Assembly: GCA_002633005.1 (NCBI GenBank)
Contig: NMRA01000167.1
Location: 1-38,872, forward strand
Origin: Phoronis australis
Lineage: Eukaryota; Phoronida; Phoronidae
Direction: 5' to 3'
DNA: 38,872 bases
In this document: one piece after another, positions 1-12,000 of the stretch
How the letters are laid out: every line of letters starts with the position of its first letter
Numbering within the stretch: the stretch's first letter is position 1
The notes under the pieces: model-generated
The model's input: the letters and a program-made list of their open reading frames with translations, nothing else
Database searches by the model: none
What the model was told of the DNA's origin: nothing
Program-made: the position numbers and the translations under genes

Positions 1-214
1 GGTTTTGCTTTCCCTATTTTCGATCAGTTTTCATGAACTGGAACTTTTTGTCAGTTTTCAGGCTTTCCAAGCTTTTCTTGGTGAGAAGGAAGGGTCTTTC
101 GACATGCAAGTTATATTGCTCAAGACGTAAAATTAACATTTATTTAACCCTTCATTTACTACCTCAATAGTGTATCACCTCTAACACGTTATTTAGAATT
201 CATATAGCACCTAC

Positions 215-2735
215 CTTGATGCCCTGCTCAGTGACCGTAATAGCATTTTCAAGCGCAGACAGGTCCAGCTCCCTTGACTGTCCATCATTTAGGAGTTTGT
301 CTTTCAGATGTTGTAGGTCTTCCTGAACCTGAAATATGTCAATTACAAGCTTTGACTTAATGTACAGAAATATGTCATGGTCACTTACATCGAGTACGTC
401 CTGAAAAAAGGTCGCGCCTTCATATAGAATGACTTATACATGATTTTCCTAGCTCTAAAAATGATGAATATTTACATCATATTCACATTTTTCATCAAAA
501 CAAGAAAATTTGCGGTTAAATTTGACAATGAAGTTGGCCCCACACGCATTTCCTGTCCACAAAACATACATTTCGTTGAGCAAGAAATTTGTCCATGAGA
601 AGATGCGCCATATACCATAAGCCTAAAGTTATGTACTTAATTTATAGTGAAAGGCATGCTTGATATGTGATGGTGCATGCTTATATTGTGCAGTTTGGAT
701 GAGTATTATTAGAAACACATTTTAACAAACTAAGATAGTTTTCTGTTATGAGAAAATGCCAGTTCACAGCCAATGAAATACTTTCCAGGTTGTATAAAAG
801 ATCATTCACTCCAGAACAACGTACAAGTGAGCCAATTGCAATGTTTGTTTGACCGTTTCAAGAACGAGCTTAAATGTACACTAAAACATGCGGACGGCAA
901 TAACACGCAATTACTCACTGCCATTGCACCATTATCCTTTGTTTGAATTGAAACTGTTAATTATGCTAAACATCGACCCCTAGCTATATCTTAGCAGGTA
1001 GGGGTCGATGTTTAGCGTAATGTCAACTCATCACATGCAATTAGTAGTTAGTTTATCAAAACATGGGAACCTGGTTTTTGCAGATTCAAAGGTGTTGACA
1101 TCCAAAAACCCATATATATATACATATACATATACATATATATATAGACAGTTGGCATCAGTTGAAAATGAAAAATCGTGACACCTGAATTGTAAAAATG
1201 GGACAAATGGGCAGGACACTTGAAAATGGCAAAGACAGCATTTTTTGGTCAAATGGAAAATTAGGACAATAGCATACTTAATAATGACCAATATCTTCTT
1301 AGGCCCATGCACTCGACTCGGATTTACGGGACAAGCAGAGGGTCAGAATACCGTTACGCAACCGCGCTGTGGAATGAGTATCCCGATTGACTGGTCGGCC
1401 AGTCGGGATACAGCCGTGTCGTTATCAGTTTGACAGTGGCAAACAAATGTCCAGCTCTCTTATTACCTGCTTTCATCTGATAAGGTCACGTAATCCAACA
1501 ATTACGTTGTAAAGAGCACTCCTGACGCTAACCGACATTTAAAATATTATTTGCAAACGACTTTCAACAAATGTCGTGAAGCATGTGTTTTGTATAAAAT
1601 GCATTCGCCAAAAAATTTCAAATGGAGAAAAACAGTTGACTTTCATAGAAATTACTCTCAGCTTTCACCTGTAGATTCCTTTGTGTGACTTTAAGCTCGA
1701 CCAGCTTAACCACAGTATTGTATACTAACACAAAAGGCTTGCTTGACAAGTTTAATCGAGCATGATTCTAGATTAGGTAGTGATAGTGGAAATTTCTTGA
1801 TTTTTACACTCCAGGAGAATGGTACACGTAATGCATTGTCTTTATGCATCATAAACGGGTTAATTCTTCCAAATTTTGCCACTGCAGTTCCGACTCCCAT
1901 TTGTTTACTTCATGCAGTATGTTGAGTGCGTGCTCACAAGTGTACAGCAATTGTCCAACTCCTTGTCTGGCACTAGAGTGTACTTGCAGCAATACAACAT
2001 CACATACTGCATACATAATATTTGTATTATTTTTCTGGTACCTATTATAAAACAATCTTCCGTTAAAACTACAACAATTTTGTGAAAAGGATGGGTTTGT
2101 GAATACAACAGTGGCTTGTTAGCAGGGTCAGTAATACAAGATTCCTAGCTGCCACCCACTGCCCACTGTGGGAAACTGCAGCCTGGCTGACTATGCCAGC
2201 ATGTGAACTGTGTCAGTATAGATGCTGTGCGTGAACTTGGAATCCTGCTTAATCTCAAGATCACTTGAAATTGAATATTCTTTAAGGCAAATAGGTGAAA
2301 TTTTTGTTTGGTGAAAAGAATATTTGTAATTATTGGCCTCGCAATCAACCATTTTCTCTTTTACCGTAACTTGTGTTGCTGAACCGGAGGAATGTTATGT
2401 GAATGGCTAAATCGCTTATTGTTTGGTAGTTGAAAAGGTTGGTTAAAATTGACATTTTTTTATTCAAATGTAACTTGATTTACTAGTGCAGTGCAAATTT
2501 TTATGAACATGAACCAGTTTATTTGAGTGAACTTGTCAAGTTGCCTCGCGTATTCAAAGTTCACGCAACGTTCACTTTCGCTTAATCTTGAGATTAAGCA
2601 GGGTTCCAAGTTCACGTACAGCATAGACAATAACTTAAGTGACAGCTGACTGGGCAAGTGGTGAATGAATTTTACCTTTAAAAGAATATCTCCGACATCT
2701 TCTGACCTTGCTGAGAATTCTGTTAAGACTGACAT
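215..2735 (-). CDS. IQCH: IQCH-like gene, first two coding exons (partial, continues off left edge)
   Basis: Two exons on the minus strand join in frame: 2735-2676 (20 codons from ATG, donor GTAAAA) and 328-215 (38 codons, acceptor TTTCAG, donor GTAGGT). Both boundaries are phase 0. The join reads through ILLKVQEDLQHLKDKLL and then LDLSALENAITVTEQGIK, a charged helical stretch. I recall the IQCH N-terminus having a similar 'EDL.QLK.KL' segment followed by a 'LE.AI..TE.G' segment, but did not verify this. Its position, divergent from and next to AAGAB, matches the human IQCH-AAGAB pair, and this is the strongest support. IQCH is an IQ-motif, calmodulin-binding protein linked to spermatogenesis. 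No IQ motif is expected in these first 58 residues, and none is seen. The remaining exons lie beyond position 1. The exon calls are firm; the name depends partly on synteny. Confidence 0.65.
960..1021. repeat. 23-bp near-perfect hairpin in IQCH intron 1
   Basis: Arms at 960-982 and 999-1021 pair with one mismatch around a 16-base loop. The core of each arm is the same CATCGACCCCTA word and its complement. It could be a small foldback element or a transcript hairpin; no function is shown. Confidence 0.8.
1111..1146. repeat. TA/CA-type microsatellite
   Basis: An alternating ATATATAC/ATATAC tract of about 36 bases in IQCH intron 1. Simple repeat. Confidence 0.8.
2221..2628. repeat. Inverted-repeat element (MITE-like) ending 48 bp from IQCH exon 1
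   Basis: About 40 bases at 2224-2262 (TGCTGTGCGTGAACTTGGAA and onward) recur reverse-complemented at about 2586-2624 with two mismatches. The right arm also contains the local palindrome GCTTAATCTTGAGATTAAGC at 2580-2599. The two arms enclose about 320 bases. The structure fits a non-autonomous inverted-repeat element. Confidence 0.7.
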
Positions 2736-3064
2736 ATTGCTGCTAATAAAAGAAGCAACCCATAACCTATAAAACTAATATTATTGGAACAAATTGTAAA
2801 AGAAATCAAGCGTCTTAACTGCGCTCAGGCACTTTGAAGCACCAGGCAACAACAAACAACAGTTTTTGATGACGTCATTAGAACTTGGGTTAAGAAGGTC
2901 AAATACATATATATTTCTAAGCTAGTTCTCATAAAAACATAAAAAGTGTCTTAAAAACGAATTAAATAACACACTTTGTGATTAAATGGTTATGAAATTT
3001 TTACACAAATATTTTCAAATTTACGAATTTATTTGCATTGATCGTTGTTGACCTGAAATCCAAT
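2736..3064. promoter_or_regulatory. Probable bidirectional promoter between IQCH-like and AAGAB
   Basis: The two start codons (2735 on minus, 3065 on plus) point away from each other across 329 bp. Both sit in a similar ATATGTC context. The interval is AT-rich, with no obvious TATA box or CpG island. It holds a CRE-like half palindrome, TGACGTCA, at about 2871-2878, which is a full CREB/ATF consensus. Divergent promoters of this kind often rely on such a site. The transcription start sites are not visible from sequence. Confidence 0.5.
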
Positions 3065-6000
3065 ATGTCTGCGCCCAAGGTTCTTTTTGGTTCTTGCACC
3101 CAGCATAGCCCCCAAGCACTGGAGCTTGTTAAATGTAGGTACAGGTTAAATATTTGTTTCTTCTGATGACTGAACAATACTGAAGTGGTAAAGAAAAGGT
3201 TGATATACGTCTGAGTAATAGGCTCTTGTTATAAATTTGTTGTGCTCTCTGTATCGCCACTACAGGCACTACACAGTGCACTTCCACTGGCTCTGCAGTT
3301 AAAGATCAGTCTTACCTGACTTCGTACGGTTGGTCAGTATACACAATTTATCCACAGATCGCAGCACAGGTTCACTATACGTCTTGACTTCAGCAGCAGG
3401 AAATTTGTAGTGTCAAACTGTAGCAACGGATGTCTCTTCCACACACCAGGTGGCGCTTTCCGCATATCAAGTAGCTCTCCGTCGCTCTCTGACAATTAGC
3501 GTCGTTCTCCTTCGAGACTATGGTCGTTTGCCACTCTAGTCACACAACAAATTTCTGTATTAACACTGCTAATGCTCCTGGTGCATGCAGTAAAAATAAA
3601 GACATGCGCAGTGTTAAAACAGGGCCAAATTGGCAACGAAGGACTGCTCGAAAAAAGTGTGATTACGGAAGTATTTGTTTGAGTTGGAAGGAATTAAAGA
3701 TTTCAATGGCCTCCTAAGGTGTCAACTGTCTCAATGTGCAAAACATACTTATAACAACATAACTTTCAGTGTTCTCCACGCTGTAACGAGTTTGGATTTT
3801 GCAGCGTCGAATTTGGATTTTGCAGCGTCGAGTTTGGAAAATGCGCGTCGAGTTTAGAAAGTGCTGCGTCAGGTTTGAACTTTTGTCCAGGCTTGGTATT
3901 TCAGCCCTCAACCCTAAAGCAGTGCCTGATTAGCCAACATCAAGCCCAATACAGAACTTTAGAGGCAGTCAACACTATATGTATAACTTCGTAAGACACT
4001 ACAAAAGTTTAAATTATAATTAACAAAATCTGCAAAAAACTTTAAATAACAAACATTTCATGGAGTCACCTAGCTTGCTTAATTGAATGACTAATCTACT
4101 TAGTCATTCTAACTTTAAAATTTTGCAAGTCAACCCATAAAAAAGCAATTTAATTTGCTTAATAAAGACAATTTTGATTTTGACTGACATCTAGTGGCAA
4201 GTTAGAGAACTTTATGAGCTTATTAAACTTGACAACAGGTGTCACTAAAAACTAGGTCACATCAGAACTCATGTTAGTAGTACTTAATATGTCTAATTGA
4301 TATTAAAATCGGCATTGGTATTATTAAAGGAACTTTTGATCTTTTGTTTGCTGCTCTTGGTCTGTCAAATGCTTTGGAGAAATTATGAGATGCATTGGTA
4401 GGAAAGCTAAACTTTGAAGTGTCTAAGAAGTAGGTCACACCAGTGCAGTGTGCAGTTTTAAACCATATATAAATACCTCCAGCATGGCCATGGTTATGGG
4501 TAGACACAAAACAATGTCAATAACTGACATTCAACATTTGCGTTGAGTTTGGAATTTATAATGTGGAGAACACTGACTTTGATGTTTTAATCAGTGTGAT
4601 GCTTAATTTACCAAAAAGCTTCCAGCGTATAAAGGCCCTTTAGCAACTTTACCGTAGAGAGGGTGGTCGCTGTCTATTGTGACACGGGACTTCCGGGTGT
4701 GATGTACAGCCATATAAAGCCTATCTAATAATCGCTTGCCAAGTGGCAATTGCCTCGTGGCTGAATAGTTTGGATGCTCGGCTCTCACACGTGCAACCTT
4801 GGTTCAATTCTCTGAGTGCCCGCGAAATTTTCTATATTTACGCCGTACAATAATAGAAGCCATGACCAGATGGTATGTCAGCTCTCAGGGCAGTCTGGTC
4901 TCAAGCTCTGTCAACTGCACTGGAAACTCAAACCAGACGACATGGCCGACCTGGTGACGGCGAACTGACCAAATTCTATGATATACTTTTAACGGATAAC
5001 TGCCAAATCATCAAGATCTAACATGTTGAATGCATCCTAGTTTCAGACTTCTTATTTTCTAGCTATTTTATCGCCACACCCTCTACCTGTAGCCAGTGCG
5101 GTTGTAGATGATGTGGAAGGTTACAGTTGGCATGTGGATACCAAGTACTATACTGCTGATGTTCTGCTGTGTGTGGCGCCTAGTAGAACTATTGGGGATA
5201 AACAGTTCGCAGAGTCCGTACAGGCAGTTATACTGACATTCAGTAGTGAGCAGGTAACGAATGAATGATGTGTGTCAATTCAGTTATTTTGCAGTAATTC
5301 CACAATGGTGGTGTAAAGTCCTCATTTGAATAATTAGACGGTTACTACGGTAAAGTTTCTTTAATTGAGGACACAACATGTTGGACTAGTGAAACCGTAT
5401 TTTATGAAAAAGTTCATGAAAAATAAACACTCCCGTCTGTCGGAAGGAAAACTTTAAAACTTTACTTCATTATTTGCCCATTGTACAGCTGTCAACAACA
5501 AACACAGAATGGAAATTTGAGCTTTTTAATCATGCAATGAGCCATTGAAAAATGACAAAAAGAAAGTTTTGGCAATATATCGTTTTTTTCGAATTTGACG
5601 AAACTTTACCGTAAAGAGATCAAATCCATCAGTTTTTTGGTTCCAATGCTATGAACTGAAGGTAATTTGCAATATGTCTCATCGCAACTTCACAAATCAT
5701 ACAGGTACTCATCGCACAAATTTTGTGTCTGTGTGTAAAATAGATGTTGCATACTGTGATATATGTTCGTCCTTTTGCTTTTAACTTTCAATGCCTGGTT
5801 TCATAATACCTGTTTTTGCCTGAAGTATGTATATTGAGCATTGTTTCAGTAATGTGACTATTACCTTGGGACAATCCGTTTAAAACAATTGACCTTTTTA
5901 CGGATAGCGAAAACCGATACTTGCACTTCCCAGAACATAGATTTTGGGATATGAGTCATAAGGATGTGTCACGTAGCTGATAGTCTGCTTAGTAAACTGA

Positions 6001-9000
6001 CATTTGATATTATGTAGATCCTAAAGCCATTGGCTCGACTCTATGAAAAACTGATTCTTTGTTTCTTGAAATGCTACTTTGAAGTGAGTTCTACAGATCT
6101 TATATCTACTGGCAGTGCTGTTTTGAATCACTGGTATACCAGAATCCTTTGTATAAGTTGTCTCGTGCATTCCGTAAAGGGGTTTAATGACAAGGGTCAA
6201 AGGTTTTGATTTTCTTTTGTCACCGTCACAAAGAGTGGTTCATGAACTAAGTCATGTTAACACTTCCCGTTTTGTTTGGTTATTCTGTGATGGAAATGGA
6301 GCTATAGATGTTATTTTTAGCTGGATAAACCGTTTAATTATTCATTCATCTTAATTATTTATTAATCTTAGTTTGACCTGTCAAGGCAGTGTTCAATATT
6401 ACTTCAATTGTCATCTCTTGAACAGGCGTGAAATCAAGCCTTTCTAAATCAAAGTTTTTAATCATTGCTCAGGTTACAAGTTTCGACGTGGTGAAGTCAT
6501 GGCTTCCTTTTGTGAAAGAAATTAGGCCAGCCATTCAAATACTTGTTTGCGACACATGTACGGAAAACAGCGGTGGGTAACTTTTTGTTCTTTACAAAAA
6601 CCTTGGCTGTTTTGCAGCAATTACTTGTCAAATATATATTCTTTGAAGTCTCAAAGCTACTGTTTACATGCCTAGTAGATGTCTGTTTTGATGTCATAAA
6701 ATGTTAAAATTTCATGTATTTAATACATTAACTGCATTAATTATAGGAATTAATTGACTCTTTGGTATAATTTTCGACTTCCAAATGATTTTCTTGATTT
6801 ACCACTGACTGTAGAAGACAACAGTGGTTAATCGGTGGGTAGTGGTTATCTGAAGAAATATGTAGACTGTGATGTACTCATAATTACCCATAGTGGGTAA
6901 ACCTTTATCTGTCGATTCTGAAGTGGGATGGTGAGACCAAAGTTCAGTCCGAAGTTGGGACGGTGACAGTTGCTTTCTATTCTAATGAACATTCAAGAAG
7001 GGAACTAGTGTATAATTCCGCAGTCTGCACATAAACCTGGTGACCTACTCAGGTCAAGTTCTGTTCTACATTACAATGCAATCCTTACCCTTGTTTTCAA
7101 AATTGGTCGAAAGCCAGGTGAAATTAATTTTATTGAGGTATTCAGAGTACTCTAAGGCCAAAATAACAGAAAGGTCAGGACTGTAGAAGAGTAAACGAAT
7201 AATTGTTAAATATACTAGATTTCTGTGTGAATCTTAAAGCCGTTTTGCCCCCTTGTACTGCGGCAACTTAGTTTTTTCCAAAAAGATTAAGAACCTGATT
7301 TATCCGATGCCATGTGACCACTTGTCACTAAGATGGTTGTGGACCTCATTTGGGCTCAACTATGATGTTGTTTTCAGCTATTTTTTTAAACCATTTGGCC
7401 CTAAAAATAATGATTGTCATACCTATGACTGGGTGTGTTGACTTTGATAAAAATGAGTTCCAAAATGCTCAAAATTTATTACTTGTAGTTCGTATAATTA
7501 TTGACGATATAATCATACAGTTCTTAACATGATGAGTGGAATATAAATAATTTACAATTTCATGTCCCACAATGTTGTTGATGGTATATCTGAAGATTGA
7601 ACAAATTTTTAGATTTTTCATGTTTTGCACCGAAGTTTAGGTAGGGCAACTCTAGGCGCCAGTCGATTTTGATGACCTTGACCTCATTTTGGAGGTTGTA
7701 ATGGGAAATGGGGAAGCTGCATCACATCATACACTGTATTAAAAAGACATTTCCCTGCTGAAATTAAAAAGTTTGATTTAGAAAATGTTGTCACTATATC
7801 TTAGGAAGGAGGCTCTATGTTTTAGTCGTTTTTTTTTGTACGAAGGTGTAGGCGGGACATCTCCAGGTGTTAGTCGATGTTGGTGACCTTGACCTCATTT
7901 TCGAGGTCATAATGTGAAATGATGAAGCTACATCACATTGCTATCAAAAATCTTAAATTCTTACTAAAAGCACTTGGGTTTAAAAACATTTACCACACTC
8001 ATCTGATGTTGAATTGTTGCTGAATGAGCTGGTAAATCAAGTAGCTCGTAATGTGTTAATGCACCGTTTTCAAATTCATAATCTAAGAATTGACCAACCC
8101 TCATTAAATCTGAAATATTTCCTTGAGTCGCTGATGGTTTCAATTGTTCTTGTTTGTAATTGAAATCGAGTGCTGTCTCTGTAAAGAATATTACGTGACC
8201 TAACTTATAAGCTTGAAGTTCATTTTTAAAGCGAAATTTTCTCGTATGGGATCTTTGGGAATTGTATTTTTTGTTTTGAGTGATCATTTTCATAAGTGTT
8301 ACAAAGAAATTCATCTGATTTATCTTTACACGAAAAATTCATCTCCAAATAAAATTATATGTTTCAAATTAATGCACTGTGAAGTGATATGACAGTTTGG
8401 GCACCCTGTGACAAATGCCTAGTTACATCAAATTTATACACCAGTTTTGGTACTAGGTGTGTTTTATTATAATTAAAGCTATCATAAGTGGAATATGGTG
8501 ACCTCTCACACTTAGCAACTATTCATTAGTGGAAATAAACAATATGGCGTTGGCCTATGTGCTTACATTTAGGTGTTATTCGTCAAAACAATAGAATAAA
8601 AAATTGCTTTAAAAGCACTCGACTGTGATTTGTATTGTGGCATGAATCTGGAAATCATGAGGACTGGCATATTTTCCAAATATTTAGGTTAAAGTATCCA
8701 GTTTACCCTCAAAGTGTAATTTCCTAATCAAGATGAGGTCAGAGTTAGAGCCATGATGGTGGACTGCTACAGTCAACCTAATGCATCGATCTCACACTTT
8801 GTGAAGTTGTCGATGTGCATCTTTTCTGCGGGTGAACATCACAAACCAATTTTTGTAAATTCTCCTTTCAAATTATACAATTAGAACTCCTTGCCGTCAG
8901 CCGTGTCTGTCATGTGACGGTTCTTAGTTTCTATCGGCAAAAACAACGCTACTATGGCAGCTAGCAGTCCAACACCACCATAGACACCTATGGCGCCATA

Positions 9001-12000
9001 GAAGGACTTCCTGTAGAGCACTTGCGCTATGAATGGTGTGATGATTCCTCCGACTCTGGCGGCAGAGCTGCAGGTACCCAGCCCCAAGGCCCGCACTGCT
9101 GTCGGGTACACCTCAAGGGTGTAGATGTAAATTATCTGGAAAATGCTAGAGGCAAATATCCGCACCATGAACACAAATCCAGTTGTGGCTGCTTTGTTAA
9201 TGCACGTACTCAGAAGACAGACAAATATGGTGTAGCTCATGTACATGGCAAACATCGCCCGCTTGCGGCTTAGGATATGCATCCAGAAATAGGCATTTGG
9301 CAGGACGGCAAACTCGGCAGAGGTGGCTATCAGGAGGCTGATGTAGTCACTTGTGGAAAGCGTGGAGCACTCGAGGAGACAGGCGGGCGCTGCGCCGTCA
9401 TCGTTACCATCGGGGCAACCGTTAGGCGTGTTCATAAGTTCCGTAGTGAACAAGCTGACACCGTAGTACGAGAAGGAGGTGGCGAACCAGATATACCACA
9501 AGGTCAAGGTCGTGCGACGTAGTTCTGGAGCGAATAGCTCGCTCAATTGACCCTTCTGAATTTGGTCCGCATCTTTGTTGTCATCTTCGGGTATATGGAG
9601 CTCACCAGGGGGCATTGGTCTTTTATTGTCCCTGGCTACCTTCTGAATTGTGGCCAAGGCTTTTTCTGATTCACCGTTGAGGATGTGGTAACGTGCACTC
9701 TCTGGTATGAAGATCCATGTGAGAATCGTGGCCAACAGGAGAGGCATTGCACATACAGCCAGCTGCCACCTCCAGCCAAGCACAGGCATGATGCCTACAG
9801 CGACACCTATGACGAAGAAGTTACCTAGAGCCCAGAATGGCTGTGTGATGAGCAGGTTGATGGTACGTGTCGTAGTGGTGGCGAACTCTATCTGAATGGT
9901 CGAGGCCTGAGCACCGCCTATCAATGTACCACCCATGATGCCGCGTAAGACATATATCCATCCAATCGTTGGTGAGAATGAACTGAGCAGGCCGAAGAAG
10001 GTCGTCAGCGCGATACTCAGAATGACACCAACTTTGCGTCCATACGTATCGCACATAATTCCCCATGATGTCGACCCAATCATCATGCCTACAAATACGA
10101 ATGTTGTCACTAGTGCCTCTAGTGTACTAGATATGCCCCATTCACAGGCTAAAGCCGGTGACAATATACTCAACACCATCATCTCGATGGCTTCAGCTAT
10201 AATCCCCAGACCACATAGGAATGTCAGCCATATTTGGAACCAGCCAAATCCGATATAGTTGATGGCCTCCTCCACAGTAAATTTTCCTTTCACTGCAAAT
10301 TCAAATTCTTCCTCCGTGGAGGCTTTGTCGTCCCCATTGACCAATGAGCCGTGATCTGGCCCCCTTGGGTCAATTATTGTTTTCTCGTCATCCGGCTTAG
10401 ACATATCTCTTGTATGGATGGCTCTCCACTGGTAATATGTGTGGCCTTAGATTGCTTTTCAGAAATGAGTAGCTGAAGTCTTATACATTCATCAACAAAA
10501 TTGCAGGTAATTGGTTCTATTATGTCACTTATAAACATGAGGGTATTATCTGCCTTTTGCCATGCTGCCTGGTCCATGCAGAAGTCAACTGGCCAATTAT
10601 CACCCTCATTGAAGTGTTTATCCTCTAGCCAATCATACTCTAGGATATCCTTGCATCTGATTGGCTGGAGGATGTTGTACGTGACCACAGTCGGTGACTG
10701 CAGATGCTGTGTTCTGAATCAGTCAGCACTCAAACCTTGTAATAGCCCAATTCCAACATAGGGGCGACAAATTGGATTGTCCTGTGTTACCACATAGCAA
10801 CAGACTGGGAAATAACAAAATCCAAGATTTTCAGGGAGATAACATCAAAAATTAAGTAATCGTGAAATTGAGCAATGTTGTTACCATTAAGGTAGAACTT
10901 GCTGCTTCCTTAACTCTGTGATTGCTTGGGCAAATTAGTTAGAAAACCAATATATAGCCATGATGTGACTGTGAAGGAAGTTGAAAATTGCCAAATATTT
11001 TTAAGAACGAGATTTATGGGGAAAATGATACACTGCAAATCACTGAATTATATCCAGTACCGTGACGTGGTGTTGGGGAATAACACTGCATGATCCGAGC
11101 TATGTGAGCCCCCAAGGTACGTCATTAGTGTAAAGGTCACCTATTGCAGATTTGTTTTCACATTAATTACAAGTTGTCAATGAATACAACTGCACTTTGT
11201 TTAACGTAGATTATGTTAAAATGGCGTTGTCGTAGATTATGTTAAAATGGCGTTGTCGTAGATTATGTTAAAATGGCGTTGTCGTAGATTATGTTAAAAT
11301 GGCGTTGTCGTAGATTATGTTAAAATGGCGTTGTCGTAGATTATGTTAAAATGGCGTTGTCGTAGATTATGTTAAAATATCATTGTCATTTAGTTCCTGC
11401 TATACATTAGCATAGTTAGGAGCATGCAAATACATACATTGAGGGCTACTTCAGCTGGTAAAATATGACCAACTTTATAGCATGGTAAAATACGAATAAA
11501 GCAGTTTATCAAGTCAAAAATAATACTTTAATGTGTAAGCTAAGTTCTAACTACGGAACAGGGGATAACAAGAAGAGTCCACTTGTGTAATTTTGCAACT
11601 CAAATTTAGGTCATGATGAAGAAAAAGATTTTTATTTTTTAAATTTCTTGGTTAAATTATACTGCATTTACATGTCATGTGATCGAAAGCCAGTCAGATG
11701 AAACATCTGATCTGCAATCTGGAAAAATTTCATGTCATGGGAACGCTTGTCAAACGACAGACCCCCTTCTTATCACAAGCCCAGAAACCAGACAACAGAT
11801 CTGCCTTGAAGTTCTTACATTGAGATGGCAACATTACAATTTGAATATTACTGTTATGTTAATTACTTGTAACACAGCTGGTAAAACGATTTTGTGAACA
11901 TTCGTTTCAAGTGGCTAATCTGCCTTCTGATCAGAAATGCCATCTGCTTTTTCACAAAGTTTTACCTGACTGAATTCTATTATCATTATATGTTTTGTTA

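Noticed and set aside
389-400. A 12-base microexon for the IQCH-like gene (TTTTTTCAG, 12 bases, GTAAGT on the minus strand).
   Set aside because: Exon 1 (2676) joins exon 2 (328) in phase with a family-like sequence without it, and the intron left on one side would be only about 60 bp.
1376-1412. Small hairpin TATCCCGA...TCGGGATA.
   Set aside because: The arms need a three-base bulge and are too short to support a claim.
5092-5253. Alternative start of AAGAB exon 2 after CTGTAG at 5092.
   Set aside because: It is also in phase 1-compatible frame but would drop the ILSPHPLPVA segment that aligns with the conserved ILG region of AAGAB.
7964-8314. 116-codon frame on the minus strand just beyond the SVOP-like gene.
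   Set aside because: No domain recognised. In AT-rich sequence of this size one or two frames this long are expected by chance.
10374-10688. 104-codon frame overlapping the start of the SVOP-like gene on the same strand.
   Set aside because: It is in another frame and lies in the probable 5' UTR; no resemblance to a protein family.
11206-11387. Regularly spaced repeats considered as a CRISPR array.
   Set aside because: Units are directly contiguous with no unique spacers, and the genome is eukaryotic.
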